64,000 bases of DNA from Marinomonas rhizomae (lineage in GTDB: Bacteria > Pseudomonadota > Gammaproteobacteria > Pseudomonadales > Marinomonadaceae): assembly GCF_003315485.1 (NCBI RefSeq), contig NZ_QNSE01000002.1:124001-188000 (forward strand), read 5' to 3'. A program made the position numbers and the translations under genes. Below the pieces are notes generated by a model. It worked only from the letters and a program-made list of their open reading frames with translations, ran no database searches and was not told the origin of the DNA. Positions within the stretch are counted from its first letter, which is position 1. Each line of letters opens with the position of its first letter. Below, one piece after another: positions 1 through 9,603 of this stretch.

Positions 1-1
1 C

Positions 2-811
2 CTAGGGGTGCCGCTGTTTTATCGTTCGGGCCGTGATATGCGGCTGACCAGCCAAGGACAAGAGCTCGCAGAGCATCTTACCCAAGCATTTAATTTTATT
101 AGTAAAGGGTTAGAAAGCGTCAAACTCGAACCAGTGGAAGGAACATTGCTTGTCTCTGGATTACAAAGCTATGTGTCTCTATGGCTCATGCCAAGACTGT
201 GGCGCTTCTCAGATCTTCAAAAAGATATTACGGTAAAGCTCTTCTCAGCAGACGAACGAATAGACATACATGGGGGGAAAATAGATGTCGGCATTGATGA
301 TAATCAGCATCTAACCGTCGATCGAGAAGACACCGTAAAACGAACACTTATATCGTCTGACATTATTCCAGTTTGCTCTCCGTCGTTGGCGGACAGGATT
401 GGCTTATTTCAGCCCACTGATTTATTAAAGTGTTGGATGATTCAGGTAGACGATTCATCTTATCAGTGGAAAGCCTGGTTTGAAGAGCTGGAGATTTGCC
501 CTATCAGAAACAAGAATATTCTATGGGCGGAAGTGAATTCTTGGTACATGGGAATCAGCGCCGTAAAAGCCGGCCACGGTGTCTTTTTATGCCCGAAGTT
601 TATGGTCCAACAAGAGCTTGATGAAGGAATACTCGTCCAACCTCACCCCAAAGCATTGAATGAAAAGATCGAGTTTTATGCTTATTATGCAAAGAGCTCT
701 CCAAGAAGGGCGAGAATTGAAGCCTTCGTGGATTGGTTAAGAGCGGAAAGTGGCGGACAGGGTGAGAGCATCCTTAAAGCAAACACCCATCAACCGCTGC
801 CTTGGCCGTAG
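2..811 (+). CDS. LysR-family transcriptional regulator, 5' end outside window
   Basis: This is the C-terminal part of a LysR-type regulator. The reading frame is open to the window edge (CTA GGG GTG ...), and the first visible residues (LGVPLFYRSGRDMRLTSQG) are the end of the winged helix-turn-helix, so roughly the first 50 residues lie upstream. The GTG at base 8 is therefore not the real start. The rest is a periplasmic-binding-protein-like effector domain; WLMPRLWRFS is typical of the GcvA branch. It converges on uxuA with a 15-bp gap. Its target is not visible, but the neighbouring sugar-acid operon is one possibility. Family assignment is firm; ligand and target are unknown. Confidence 0.85.
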   Translation, partial: LGVPLFYRSGRDMRLTSQGQELAEHLTQAFNFISKGLESVKLEPVEGTLLVSGLQSYVSLWLMPRLWRFSDLQKDITVKLFSADERIDIHGGKIDVGIDDNQHLTVDREDTVKRTLISSDIIPVCSPSLADRIGLFQPTDLLKCWMIQVDDSSYQWKAWFEELEICPIRNKNILWAEVNSWYMGISAVKAGHGVFLCPKFMVQQELDEGILVQPHPKALNEKIEFYAYYAKSSPRRARIEAFVDWLRAESGGQGESILKANTHQPLPWP

Positions 812-826
812 TAACAGCGTTAAACT

Positions 827-2014
827 TTATTCGTCTTTCAAGACATATTTCTTCAGAGCAAATTCAACACCACGGATTTCAGCTAAGCCCTTCATTCGAC
901 CAAGAGCCGAGTAACCGGGTTTTGCGTCACGGCGTAAATCATCCATAATCTGATGACCATGATCTGGGCGCAATGGAATTCCTTTATCTATGCCAGCTTG
1001 TTGGCGACGTTGCTCTTCTTTCAGTAACACCAGGATCACATCCGAAATGTCTGCATTGCCTTCTAAATGCGCCGCCTCATGAAAGCTTCCCCACGTCTCT
1101 TCTCGTTGAGTCGAGCGTAAGTGAGTGAAGTAAATTCGATCCGCAAAGGTGGTCGCCATATCGCACAAATCATTATCTTCACGTACGCCATAAGACCCCG
1201 TGCAGAAAGTAATGCCATTGGCTGATGAAGGGATTCGCTCAACTAACCATTCAACATCTTGCTTGGTCGAAACAATTCGAGGCAAACCTAAAATTGGACG
1301 CGGTGGATCATCAGGGTGAACGGCTAAACTCACACCACAAGATTCCGCTATTGGCACAATATGTTCTAAAAAGTAGGCGAAGTTTTCTCTTAAAATATCT
1401 TTATCAATATCATCATAAGCCGCTAATGCGGCACGAAAGTTATCTAACGAATAACTCTCTTCAGCACCAGGAAGCCCAGCCAATATGGTACTTATTAACA
1501 GCTCCTTTTGCTCGTCGCTGAGCGCTGAAAAATAGGCCTGAGCGGCCGCGATTTCAGCCTCACTGTAATTTTTCTCGCTATTTGGACGCTGTAAAATAAA
1601 TAAATCAAACGCCGCAAAAGCGGTTTGGTCGAAACGCAATGCTCGGGAACCATCAGGTAAGGCATAAGTAAGATCGGTTCGAGTCCAATCAAGCACTGGC
1701 ATAAAGTTATAGCACACGGTTTGAATGCCACAGGCTGCAAGGTTTTGAATGCTCTTACCGTAGTTTTCAATATACTTTTGGTACTCGCCCGTTCGCTGTT
1801 TAATATCTTCATGAACAGGAATACTTTCCACAACGGACCAACGCAGACCCGCCGCTTCTATCTTGTCTTTCACCGTTTGGATGGCCGATACAGGCCACAC
1901 TTCACCATTGGGTATGTCATGTAATGCTGTAACAATGCCGGTTGCACCGGCTTGACGAATATCTTGTAAGGTTATGGAGTCATTTACTCCAAACCAACGC
2001 CATGTATGTTCCAT
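827..2014 (-). CDS. uxuA: D-mannonate dehydratase UxuA
   Basis: UxuA dehydrates D-mannonate to 2-dehydro-3-deoxy-D-gluconate in the cytoplasm, using Mn2+ or Fe2+ in a TIM-barrel. The 395-residue product has the usual family length. It begins [12 protein letters not shown] and carries the expected metal and substrate motifs in order: [21 protein letters not shown] and RPDHGHQ. It is the last gene of the leftward operon 8656-827, 11 bp downstream of uxuB, which supplies its substrate. The same operon also encodes a second, unrelated mannonate dehydratase of the enolase superfamily (7445-8656), which is unusual. No uronate isomerase (uxaC), kdgK or eda is visible nearby, so later steps must be encoded elsewhere. 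Confidence 0.95.
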   Translation of the reverse strand: MEHTWRWFGVNDSITLQDIRQAGATGIVTALHDIPNGEVWPVSAIQTVKDKIEAAGLRWSVVESIPVHEDIKQRTGEYQKYIENYGKSIQNLAACGIQTVCYNFMPVLDWTRTDLTYALPDGSRALRFDQTAFAAFDLFILQRPNSEKNYSEAEIAAAQAYFSALSDEQKELLISTILAGLPGAEESYSLDNFRAALAAYDDIDKDILRENFAYFLEHIVPIAESCGVSLAVHPDDPPRPILGLPRIVSTKQDVEWLVERIPSSANGITFCTGSYGVREDNDLCDMATTFADRIYFTHLRSTQREETWGSFHEAAHLEGNADISDVILVLLKEEQRRQQAGIDKGIPLRPDHGHQIMDDLRRDAKPGYSALGRMKGLAEIRGVEFALKKYVLKDE

Positions 2015-2025
2015 AATAAACTCTC

Positions 2026-3492
2026 TTACTTATCTTTATTCTGAAAAGCGCTACGCATCAGACTCTGTACTTTTGCGCCAGCTAATAAGCCGTCCGCTAC
2101 ACTCGACAGACGAATCAGTAATGCCTGATCCTGAGCCAAGGACGCTGGAAAAATATCCTTACGCTGCAACAAAGCAGGAATCAGACGCCTACCATCATTT
2201 CGATGACGGCGCACTAATGCGAATAACTCCGTTTCAAGTGGGTCATTGATACTTTGTTGCTTCTGTTCGGCATGACAAAGAAAGGTGATCCAGCCAGCAA
2301 TACCAAGTTCTATCGCGGGTGCCTTAAGGCGTTTTTCCTGCAATTCGGTCAAACCGCTTAACCAGCGTTGTGGCAGTTTTTGGCTACCATCCATCGCAAT
2401 TTGTTTAAGTTGATGCTGCAGGCTGTCGTTTTCAAAACGAGCTAATAGCTGTTGGCAGTATGTTGCTAGTTCTGTTTGCTTAAAACTAGGCAATGTCGGT
2501 GCGACTTCTTGCATCATATAATGCTCAAGAAAGGTTCGAATATCCTTGTCTTGCATAGCATCTGCCACCGTTTTGAAGCCTGCAATAGTCCCCAAATATG
2601 CCAATAATGAATGACTGCCATTGAGCATTCTCAGCTTCATCATTTCATAACTAGACACGTCTTCAACCATTTGCACACCAGCCGATTCCCATTTTGGACG
2701 ACCGGCAGGGAAATGATCTTCCACTACCCATTGGCTAAATTGTTCGCACTTCACCACCGTAGCTTCACTGATGCCAGTGTCCGCTTTGATCATCGCAAGA
2801 TCTTGGTCTGAAACAGCAGGAACGATGCGATCTACCATGGAATTTGGAAACGCGACGTTTTGTTCAATCCATTGGGCAAACTCGTCGTCCTGTGCTTTAG
2901 CAAGCGCCACCACCGCACCTTTGGCTCGAACACCGTTATGAGGCATATTGTCACAAGACAACACCGTAAAGGCAGCAAAGCCTTGCGCACGGCGCTGTTT
3001 CAATGCTTCAAGAATCAGACCCAAAGCCGTTTTAGGTTGCGACGAGGCTGTCATGTCATGCTGGATTTCTGGCGCATCTAATAACAACTCGCCCGTGGAT
3101 GGCGCTAAGTAATAGCCTTTTTCCGTAATCGTTAAGGTGACAATCTTGGTCGCAGGTGCTGTCATTTGTGACAGTAGCGCCTCTCTCCCTTCATCTGAGC
3201 CACAGAAAAATGTGTTTTTAATCGCTTTAATTTCTCTTAGATGGGCGTTACTTGTATCTGCGTATTCCACCACATGATAACAATGCCCAGCCGCCTGCAT
3301 CTGCTCAACCAACTTATGATTAGAACGAATGTTGGCACTGGCGATCATCCAATCACCGCCATGAAGTGCAAGTGTTTGTTCTAGGTACACAGCTTGATGA
3401 GCACGGTGAAAAGCACCCAAACCAATGTGAACTATGCCGACATCATGCAAGCTTGGTTCAATTTGGCTATTTATACGTTGAATATTTGTCAT
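2026..3492 (-). CDS. uxuB: D-fructuronate reductase (mannitol dehydrogenase family)
   Basis: The enzyme is a long-chain polyol dehydrogenase that reduces D-fructuronate to D-mannonate with NADH. The N-terminal Rossmann segment ([20 protein letters not shown]) and the catalytic region [15 protein letters not shown], with its Lys, Asn and His, are both present. I place the start at the ATG at 3492 (488 residues, [10 protein letters not shown]...). It is preceded by GGGTGA and lies 11 bp after the dctM stop, whereas the longer GTG start at 3528 would overlap dctM. UxuB fits between a gulonate/idonate 5-dehydrogenase and UxuA. Mannitol or altronate dehydrogenase activity is possible from sequence alone; context favours fructuronate. 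Confidence 0.9.
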   Translation of the reverse strand: MTNIQRINSQIEPSLHDVGIVHIGLGAFHRAHQAVYLEQTLALHGGDWMIASANIRSNHKLVEQMQAAGHCYHVVEYADTSNAHLREIKAIKNTFFCGSDEGREALLSQMTAPATKIVTLTITEKGYYLAPSTGELLLDAPEIQHDMTASSQPKTALGLILEALKQRRAQGFAAFTVLSCDNMPHNGVRAKGAVVALAKAQDDEFAQWIEQNVAFPNSMVDRIVPAVSDQDLAMIKADTGISEATVVKCEQFSQWVVEDHFPAGRPKWESAGVQMVEDVSSYEMMKLRMLNGSHSLLAYLGTIAGFKTVADAMQDKDIRTFLEHYMMQEVAPTLPSFKQTELATYCQQLLARFENDSLQHQLKQIAMDGSQKLPQRWLSGLTELQEKRLKAPAIELGIAGWITFLCHAEQKQQSINDPLETELFALVRRHRNDGRRLIPALLQRKDIFPASLAQDQALLIRLSSVADGLLAGAKVQSLMRSAFQNKDK

Positions 3493-3503
3493 AAAATCAC
3501 CCA

Positions 3504-4778
3504 TTAACCCAGCAACGAAGGCAGCCACAATGAAATAGCAGGGACATAAGAAACCAGTAAAAGCACAACAAGGTTACAGATTAGGAAAGGCCAAATTGCT
3601 TTTACAATGGTAGTCATTGGTAACTCACTGATGCCTGCAGCGACAAATAAACACACGCCAACAGGCGGTGTTGTTAAGCCAATAATCAGGTTAAGTACCG
3701 CCATCACACCAAAATGAATTGGGTCCATGCCTATACCTTCTGCCACTTTTAGCAAGGTTGGAAAAAGAATAATCAGTGCCGCGATGGTTTCCATAAAACC
3801 ACCCACAACCAATAGCACAATATTGATGATTAAAATTACCACCAGCGGATTTTCACTAATGCTAAAAATCGCACCAGCCAACATCTGTGGAATCTGTTCG
3901 CTCGTAAGAATCCAGCCAAATAAGTTCGCCATGCCCACCAACAATAACAAACTCGTTGAACTCAGCACGGTATCTACTAGTAGTTTGGGTAAGTTCTTCC
4001 AGGTCAGACCTTTATACACAAACATCCCGACCACAAAAGCGTATAGACTTGCCATAATAGACGCTTCGGTTGGCGTGAATAGTCCGCCAATAATCCCGTA
4101 CAGGATAATAAAGGTCATTAACAATGCCCAAAACGCACCTTTACCAACGATATAGATTTCTTTTAGCGTTGCACGTTTTTCACGAGGGTATTGGCGTTTC
4201 ACCGCAATAATATACGCCGTTACCATCATCGCCAGCCCTAGCATAATGCCAGGCACAACACCGGCTAAGAACATCTTGCCAACGGAAATACCACTTAAAG
4301 AACCAACAATAATCATCGGCACACTAGGTGGAATAATAGGGCCAATAGTTGATGACGCCGCAGTCACTGCCGCAGCAAAGGGTTTGTCGTAACCACTTCG
4401 AGCCATCCCAGGAATCATCACAGCACCAATGCTCGCTGTGTCCGCCACAGCGGTACCGGAAATACCGCCAAAGATCATTGAGCCGCCAACATTCGCCAGT
4501 CCGAGACCACCACGAATATGGCCTAACAAGGCATTACTGAAACGAATAATATAATCAGTAATATTGCCGACATTCATTAAATTCCCCGCCAAAATAAAGC
4601 CGGGGATACAGAGTAAAACAAAGGAATCCATGCCAGCGTACAAGCGCTGAGGCACAATGGTTAGCGGAATACCCGCCATCGTTAAATAAGTAAGCGAGGC
4701 GATGCCTAAGCAAAACACAATAGGCACGCCAACAAACAACAGCAGAAAGAATACGAGAAACAGTAAAATGACTTCCAT
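3504..4778 (-). CDS. dctM: TRAP transporter large permease (DctM type)
   Basis: This is the 12-TM-class inner-membrane subunit of a tripartite ATP-independent periplasmic transporter, which couples Na+ entry to substrate uptake. At 424 residues it has the typical DctM length, is hydrophobic throughout, and shows family signatures such as GGISGTAVADTASIGAVMIPGM, in two parts, and GPIIPPSVPMII. Its ATG overlaps the dctQ stop by one base, showing translational coupling. The substrate is inferred from the operon: an aldonate or uronate such as L-gulonate, L-idonate or mannonate. Confidence 0.93.
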   Translation of the reverse strand: MEVILLFLVFFLLLFVGVPIVFCLGIASLTYLTMAGIPLTIVPQRLYAGMDSFVLLCIPGFILAGNLMNVGNITDYIIRFSNALLGHIRGGLGLANVGGSMIFGGISGTAVADTASIGAVMIPGMARSGYDKPFAAAVTAASSTIGPIIPPSVPMIIVGSLSGISVGKMFLAGVVPGIMLGLAMMVTAYIIAVKRQYPREKRATLKEIYIVGKGAFWALLMTFIILYGIIGGLFTPTEASIMASLYAFVVGMFVYKGLTWKNLPKLLVDTVLSSTSLLLLVGMANLFGWILTSEQIPQMLAGAIFSISENPLVVILIINIVLLVVGGFMETIAALIILFPTLLKVAEGIGMDPIHFGVMAVLNLIIGLTTPPVGVCLFVAAGISELPMTTIVKAIWPFLICNLVVLLLVSYVPAISLWLPSLLG

Positions 4779-5323
4779 TATGAAGCTACTCCTTGGTCAT
4801 CACGTTCGAGCAGAACAAGCAACACACTCATAAAGCTATAAAAGGCCGTTAACGCGAAGAAAAAAGTCACTGATAGGAATGCCCAGTACATAGGAACCTC
4901 TAAAGCTGGAGAGGTCTGCCAACGTCCTATTTGAGCGTATTTGATAGCGTAAGGCAGGATATAAATAGCAAAACTACCAGCTAAAAGGTGACAAAAAATC
5001 TGATAAAATTTTGTCCAAAACCGATTCAAGGCGCCTTGAAACAACTCCAAACGCACATGACGGTTATGTCGAATCACCAATCCAGAGCCCATAACAATAA
5101 GATAAACAAATAAATAGCGAGACAGCTCTTCTGTCCAAATAGGGGAGCTGGGCAGCAGGAAGCGAGAGACAACTTGCAAGATGACCACGGCAGCAATCGC
5201 TAATAGTGCCGACACAGCCAATACAGAAAATACCCAATCAATAATGTATAGTAACCACTGGATACTCTTTTCCAGCTTACTCACAAAATCTCTTGGGCTA
5301 TTGGTTTGAGATGAGCTACTCAT
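4778..5323 (-). CDS. dctQ: TRAP transporter small permease (DctQ type)
   Basis: This is the four-TM small membrane subunit that clamps to DctM in TRAP transporters. I chose the ATG at 5323 (MSSSSQTNSPRD, 181 residues) because GGAGAGG lies just upstream; the longer frame would need a TTG at 5338 that sits inside that ribosome-binding site. Four hydrophobic segments are visible, with the typical PIWTEELSRYLFVYLI motif after the first pair. A perfect 11-bp inverted repeat separates it from the upstream dctP. Confidence 0.9.
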   Translation of the reverse strand: MSSSSQTNSPRDFVSKLEKSIQWLLYIIDWVFSVLAVSALLAIAAVVILQVVSRFLLPSSPIWTEELSRYLFVYLIVMGSGLVIRHNRHVRLELFQGALNRFWTKFYQIFCHLLAGSFAIYILPYAIKYAQIGRWQTSPALEVPMYWAFLSVTFFFALTAFYSFMSVLLVLLERDDQGVAS

Positions 5324-5342
5324 CGTATTCCTCTCCAAAGAG

Positions 5343-5373
5343 GCCTATTTTCGCTATATAAACGAAAATAGGC
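5343..5373 (-). terminator. Intercistronic hairpin between dctP and dctQ
   Basis: GCCTATTTTCG at 5343-5353 and CGAAAATAGGC at 5363-5373 form a perfect 11-bp stem with a 9-nt loop. There is no good U-run on the minus strand, so it is more likely an mRNA 3'-end stabiliser or processing site than a full terminator. It would let dctP mRNA outnumber dctQM mRNA. Confidence 0.6.
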
Positions 5374-5412
5374 GGTCCGGTCTTAAACGGATGTAGGTTT
5401 GCCTATGGAAAT

Positions 5413-6369
5413 TTAGATCTTTTTATAAAGCTCAAGCTGCTCAGGCGTTAATGCTTCTTGCACTGCCTTTTGTGCCGCCGCTTTAAAAGCAGCAAGATCT
5501 GGCTGTACAAATTCCATTCCACGAGCTTCTAGAGTAGAGCGCAATTTCGCTTCATCCGCTGCAAACATGCCATGTTCATAGCTTTGCATTTGCTGACCAG
5601 CCTCTAATACGATGTCACGTAAATCGGCAGGCATACTATTGAGCTTACCTTGACCAATCACCACATAGATCCAACTACGAACGTGGCCTGTTAAGTTCAC
5701 ATACTTTTGAACTTCATAGAAACTCGCACTATTGATCAAGCTAAGCGGGTTTTCTTGTCCATCAATCGTATGCTGTTGCAAAGCAGTAAACACCTCGCTA
5801 AACGCCATAGGGATTGGTTTAGCCCCTAGCGCTTGCCATGTTTTCACAAACAGAGGGACGTTAGGAACACGCAATTTCAAGCCATCTAAGTCACTTGGTG
5901 ATTGAATTTTACGGTTAGAGGTTAAATGACGAGGACCACGTTCAAACCAAGCAATCGGTTTTAGTCCTGTACGTTCAGAAATCTGTTCACTGATTTCTTT
6001 ACCCACTTCGCCATTTACCGCTTTTGTGAGTTGTTCAGAGCTGGTAAAAGCATAAGGAACTGCCATCAAGGCTGCTTTTGGTGCCCAGTTCTGTAGTGAT
6101 TCACCTGTAATAGTCATATCAGCAGTACCAAGCTGAATGCTATTAATAACATCCATTTCTTTGCCTAACTGTTCGTTAGGGTAAAGCTTAACGTCAATAC
6201 GGCCATTCGATTTTGTTTCTGCGACTTCTTTGAATTTCAACGCCGCTTTATGCCAGATATTGTCTTCATTTGCTGGATAGCCAAATTTCAACGTAACATC
6301 AGCAGCTTGAGAAAGCCCAGCCAACAAGATTGATGACATGACGGCGACTTTTAACATTGGTTTAATCAT
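5413..6369 (-). CDS. dctP: TRAP transporter substrate-binding protein (DctP family)
   Basis: This is the periplasmic solute receptor of the first TRAP system. A Sec signal peptide is evident (MIKPMLKVAVMSSILLAGLS, then likely cleavage at QA|AD). The mature protein shows LKFGYPANEDNIWHKAA, and GLKLRVPNVPLF contains the Arg that in this family salt-bridges the substrate carboxylate. TIDGQENPL is the usual hinge-region motif. At 318 residues it has normal length. It lies 46 bp after the zinc dehydrogenase gene and ahead of dctQM. The ligand is inferred to be a sugar acid because the genes on both sides degrade one. Confidence 0.93.
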   Translation of the reverse strand: MIKPMLKVAVMSSILLAGLSQAADVTLKFGYPANEDNIWHKAALKFKEVAETKSNGRIDVKLYPNEQLGKEMDVINSIQLGTADMTITGESLQNWAPKAALMAVPYAFTSSEQLTKAVNGEVGKEISEQISERTGLKPIAWFERGPRHLTSNRKIQSPSDLDGLKLRVPNVPLFVKTWQALGAKPIPMAFSEVFTALQQHTIDGQENPLSLINSASFYEVQKYVNLTGHVRSWIYVVIGQGKLNSMPADLRDIVLEAGQQMQSYEHGMFAADEAKLRSTLEARGMEFVQPDLAAFKAAAQKAVQEALTPEQLELYKKI

Positions 6370-6415
6370 GAGGAACTCCGTTTTTATTATTAGATTTATG
6401 CTCTAGGGTTATCAA

Positions 6416-7438
6416 TTACTTACTCATTTCAACAAGCACTTTACGAGTAAGCTCAGGGTGGTTTTCCATTAGCTGAATACCATCGCCAATGTCGTTTAAA
6501 GCAATCCGATGACTAATTAATGCCAAAGGATCCAAACGACCTGATGCAATCATTTCAAGCACTTGTGGAAAACGACGATTATTAAGGCGCGAGCCCACAA
6601 TCGTCAGTTCTTTTTTAATCACTTCAATTTGAGCCAAGTCACTTGGTGTTGAACTAAAGCCCAACAAACCAATACGTCCTGCAGGGCAAGCCATTCGTAG
6701 AATTTCAGGCAAAAGAGCGGGGATGCAAGCCGCGTCAGCAATCAAAGGTACACCTTCACCATTTGTCCACTCTTGGATACAGTCTTCTACTTTATGAGTT
6801 CGACTGTTAATCACATCCGTTGCACCAAGGGATTTTGCGGTTTCAAGGCGCTCATCAACAATATCGGTGACAATAATGCGCTCGATTCCCATGGCTTTCG
6901 CCACTTGCACTATGGTCAAACCAATGACACCGGCACCGTAAACCAGCAAACTATCGCCGGGAATTGGCTCCATTCGAGACAACACATTCGTAGCAATAGA
7001 ATAAGGCTCGACTAAGGCTGCTTGCTCAAGCGTGACATTGTCAGGAAGTACCAAGACATTACTTGCAGGTGCGCTGGTGAATTCTCCAAAGCCGCCATTA
7101 CGGTGAACGCCAAACACTTGTAGATTCGCACAAACGTTAAAACGACCAGCACGGCAGGCATAACATTCACCACAGCTAATAACGGGATCAACACAGACTT
7201 TATCGCCGATTTTCACGTGGCTGACACCTTCGCCAACGGCAGCGACAACCCCAGAAAACTCATGCCCCGTAATTCGAGGAAACTGAACAAAAGGGTTTTG
7301 TCCGTGAATAATATGCAGATCCGATCCGCAAATTCCGGCAAAAGAGGTTTTAATCAATACTTCTCCAGCCTCTGCGATAGGCTGCTTGGTATCAATCAGA
7401 GCATAGTTATTGACATTCGCAACTTGGAACGCTTTCAT
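6416..7438 (-). CDS. Zinc-dependent MDR alcohol dehydrogenase, probable L-gulonate/L-idonate 5-dehydrogenase (RspB-like)
   Basis: A 340-residue medium-chain dehydrogenase. Catalytic zinc ligands are C37 (GICGSD) and H59-E60 (TGHEF); structural zinc cysteines are C89, C92, C95 and C103; a Rossmann motif VYGAGVIGLTIVQ follows. It is encoded 6 bp after the ManD-type dehydratase, the same pairing as E. coli rspA-rspB. In operons that also hold uxuB and uxuA, such dehydrogenases have been shown to oxidise L-gulonate or L-idonate at C5. That reaction would feed fructuronate to UxuB. The fold is certain; the exact substrate is inference. Confidence 0.85.
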   Translation of the reverse strand: MKAFQVANVNNYALIDTKQPIAEAGEVLIKTSFAGICGSDLHIIHGQNPFVQFPRITGHEFSGVVAAVGEGVSHVKIGDKVCVDPVISCGECYACRAGRFNVCANLQVFGVHRNGGFGEFTSAPASNVLVLPDNVTLEQAALVEPYSIATNVLSRMEPIPGDSLLVYGAGVIGLTIVQVAKAMGIERIIVTDIVDERLETAKSLGATDVINSRTHKVEDCIQEWTNGEGVPLIADAACIPALLPEILRMACPAGRIGLLGFSSTPSDLAQIEVIKKELTIVGSRLNNRRFPQVLEMIASGRLDPLALISHRIALNDIGDGIQLMENHPELTRKVLVEMSK

Positions 7439-7444
7439 AATTTT

Positions 7445-8656
7445 CTACCAATTCCACAAGGTGCCATCTTCTAGGCGATTGACCGGAAGATAAGCAGGTT
7501 TATAAGGGTATTTCGCGGCAAGTTCTTCATCTATATCGACACCATGACCAGGAACATCGCCAGGCGTGAAAAAGCCATCTTTAAATTCATAAGCATGAGG
7601 AAAAACTAAATCGGTTTCCCTGGTATGAGGCATGTGCTCTTGAATGCCAAAGTTAGGCACCCAAGTATCGAAATGCAGCGCAGCGCCCATACAAACAGGG
7701 GAAAGGTCCGTCGCACCATGAAAGCCTGTTTTGACATGGTAGATAGAAGCGAAATCAGCAATACGGCGAACATTGGTAATGCCACCAGCATGGGTAATGG
7801 TTGCTCGGATATAATCGATAAGCTGATTTTGAATCAACTCTTGGCAATCGGACAAGCTATTGAACACCTCGCCAATCGCTAGAGGCGTCGTCGTATGTTG
7901 ACGAATTAATTGATAAGAAGACTGATTCTCAACAGGCGTACAATCTTCTAACCAGAATAAATGGAATTTCTCAACTTCTTTACCTAAACGCGCCGCTTGA
8001 ATAGGCGTGAGGCGGTGATGCACATCATGCAGAATATGTAGCTCTTCACCAAATTCCTTGCGAACTGCGGCAAAGAGTTCAGGTACATGGTTAAGGTATT
8101 TTTCCGTCGACCAAACATGCTCAGCAGGTAAAGTAGAATCCGCAGGCTCATAAGGTTTACCGGCTTCTTTGGAAACACCATAAGTAGTTGGTATGCCAGG
8201 TATGCCACATTGCACGCGAACGGCTTTATAACCTAGTTCAACATGCTTGCGAACTTCTTCTAGGCAGGAATCAATATCTAACCCTGTCGCATGTCCATAG
8301 ACCATCACTTTTTCACGACTTTTTCCGCCGAGCAATTGGTACAAAGGCATGCCCGCTAATTTGGCTTTTATATCCCACAAAGCAACATCGACAGCGGCAA
8401 TAGCCGTCATGCCAACAGGGCCTCGACGCCAATAAGCACCACGATATAAATACTGCCAAATATCTTCTATTCGCTGAGGATCTTTACCTATCAGGGTAGG
8501 AATAACATGATCTTCAAGGTAAGCAACGACGGATTTTTCACGACCATTAAGCGTTGCATCACCAATGCCGTAAATCCCTTCGTCGGTTTCTATTTTTAAC
8601 GTAACGAGATTGCGGCCAGGGCAAGTCACGATTACTTTTGCGGATCGAATTTTCAT
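7445..8656 (-). CDS. manD: ManD-subgroup dehydratase of the enolase superfamily (mannonate/gluconate dehydratase, RspA-like)
   Basis: A 403-residue enolase-superfamily acid-sugar dehydratase. The three metal ligands fall at D211 (HDVHH), E237 (WLEDC) and E263 (GEVFN), and the acid/base residues characteristic of the ManD subgroup are at R147, Y159 and H213, almost exactly the numbering of characterised members. FHGATDLSP and the C-terminal GTLWNW also match. It is the first gene of the operon, directly under the three operators at 8681-8838. Members of this subgroup range from efficient D-mannonate dehydratases to very slow ones. Because uxuA is in the same operon, this copy may be a low-efficiency or auxiliary enzyme. 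Confidence 0.92.
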   Translation of the reverse strand: MKIRSAKVIVTCPGRNLVTLKIETDEGIYGIGDATLNGREKSVVAYLEDHVIPTLIGKDPQRIEDIWQYLYRGAYWRRGPVGMTAIAAVDVALWDIKAKLAGMPLYQLLGGKSREKVMVYGHATGLDIDSCLEEVRKHVELGYKAVRVQCGIPGIPTTYGVSKEAGKPYEPADSTLPAEHVWSTEKYLNHVPELFAAVRKEFGEELHILHDVHHRLTPIQAARLGKEVEKFHLFWLEDCTPVENQSSYQLIRQHTTTPLAIGEVFNSLSDCQELIQNQLIDYIRATITHAGGITNVRRIADFASIYHVKTGFHGATDLSPVCMGAALHFDTWVPNFGIQEHMPHTRETDLVFPHAYEFKDGFFTPGDVPGHGVDIDEELAAKYPYKPAYLPVNRLEDGTLWNW

Positions 8657-8680
8657 GAATATAGGTACCTAATTATTTTT

Positions 8681-8692
8681 TTGGCATACCAA
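8681..8692. promoter_or_regulatory. UxuR/ExuR-type operator 1
   Basis: The sequence TTGGCATACCAA is a near-palindrome (one central mismatch) and lies 25 bp upstream of the manD start. It resembles the TTGGTATACCAA-centred operator of E. coli UxuR/ExuR, which are GntR/FadR-family regulators like the divergent gene at 8871. Confidence 0.8.
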
Positions 8693-8753
8693 ATTTTCTA
8701 TAATTCGACCAAAATAACCGAATATGGAGATTTAAACAAGTATAAAATGATTA

Positions 8754-8765
8754 TTGGCATACCAA
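8754..8765. promoter_or_regulatory. UxuR/ExuR-type operator 2
   Basis: A second identical TTGGCATACCAA, in the context ATTGGCATACCAAT (8753-8766), sits mid-way between the divergent manD and gntR genes. It is 73 bp from operator 1, about seven helical turns, and 73 bp from operator 3, so looping between bound dimers is plausible. Confidence 0.8.
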
Positions 8766-8826
8766 TAAAATTAATTCTTCGCATAACCTGATTAAAATAT
8801 CGACTTCTTACACAAGTTACGTAAAA

Positions 8827-8838
8827 ATGGCATACCAA
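8827..8838. promoter_or_regulatory. UxuR/ExuR-type operator 3
   Basis: The third copy reads ATGGCATACCAA (one mismatch to the other two) and lies 33 bp upstream of the gntR start, suggesting autoregulation of the regulator. Confidence 0.75.
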
Positions 8839-8870
8839 ATAATTGGAAAAGAATCACTAAGAATCCTCCT

Positions 8871-9599
8871 ATGGCAGAACGACTCTACAGAGAAATTGGC
8901 GAAAGCATTAAACAAGAGATTGCAAAATCAAACATAAAAGTTGGCGACAAACTGCCAACGGAGCGCGTTTACGCGGAACTCTTTGGCGTCAGCAGAACCT
9001 TGGTCAGAGAAGCATTTATCATGCTGGAAATCGAAGAGTTGATCGAAGTTCGAAAAGGTTCTGGCAGTTATTTAAAAAACCACCTTTCTTTAAAGGCAAA
9101 TAGCAAGGTGTCGGATGTGGGCCCATTTGAACTCTTACAAGCTCGCCAAGAAATAGAAAGCTCAATAGCAGCCTGTGCAGCACTGGTCATTACAAAGCAA
9201 GAATTACAAACATTGCAAGACCTGCTGGAAATAGAAAGTGCAGAATTAGAAACGGTAGAGAAAGCCAACAATGCAGACAGAGACTTCCATTTACTCATAG
9301 CGCAGTCCACACAAAATACTGTGCTTCTGGATACAGCAACACGCTTATGGGACATGCGCGACGGCAATCCTATGTGGAAAAAACTTCATGCCCGTATACA
9401 GGACACCTCTTACCATGACCAATGGTTAGAAGATCACAAAAAGGTGCTAGTTCAACTGCGTAAACGCAACGCAGAAGGGGCAAGACAAGCGATGTGGCAG
9501 CATTTAGAAAACGTTAAGCAAACCTTGTTTAAGCTCTCGGATACTGATGCTCCAGATTTTGATGGCTACCTTTTTGCCCAACCACACACCAGCCACTAA
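8871..9599 (+). CDS. GntR-family (FadR/UxuR-like) transcriptional regulator
   Basis: A 242-residue regulator with an N-terminal winged helix (GDKLPTERVYAELFGVSRTL, then VREAF) and an all-helical FCD effector domain containing the metal-binding pattern (DRDFH around residue 142, and later histidines such as EDHKK and MWQHL). It is divergent from the manD-...-uxuA operon, and three repeated operators lie between them, so it very likely represses that operon and itself. The inducer is probably fructuronate or mannonate, as for E. coli UxuR; that is inference. Confidence 0.9.
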   Translation: MAERLYREIGESIKQEIAKSNIKVGDKLPTERVYAELFGVSRTLVREAFIMLEIEELIEVRKGSGSYLKNHLSLKANSKVSDVGPFELLQARQEIESSIAACAALVITKQELQTLQDLLEIESAELETVEKANNADRDFHLLIAQSTQNTVLLDTATRLWDMRDGNPMWKKLHARIQDTSYHDQWLEDHKKVLVQLRKRNAEGARQAMWQHLENVKQTLFKLSDTDAPDFDGYLFAQPHTSH

Positions 9600-9603
9600 T
9601 GCC

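Noticed and set aside
2..811. Truncated LysR gene as a pseudogene
   Set aside because: The frame is open to the window edge, and the first residues are mid-domain, so the truncation is only the window border.
7207..7222. CACGTG-containing segment resembling parS inside the zinc dehydrogenase gene
   Set aside because: Only about 10 of 16 positions match and the right half lacks the palindrome.
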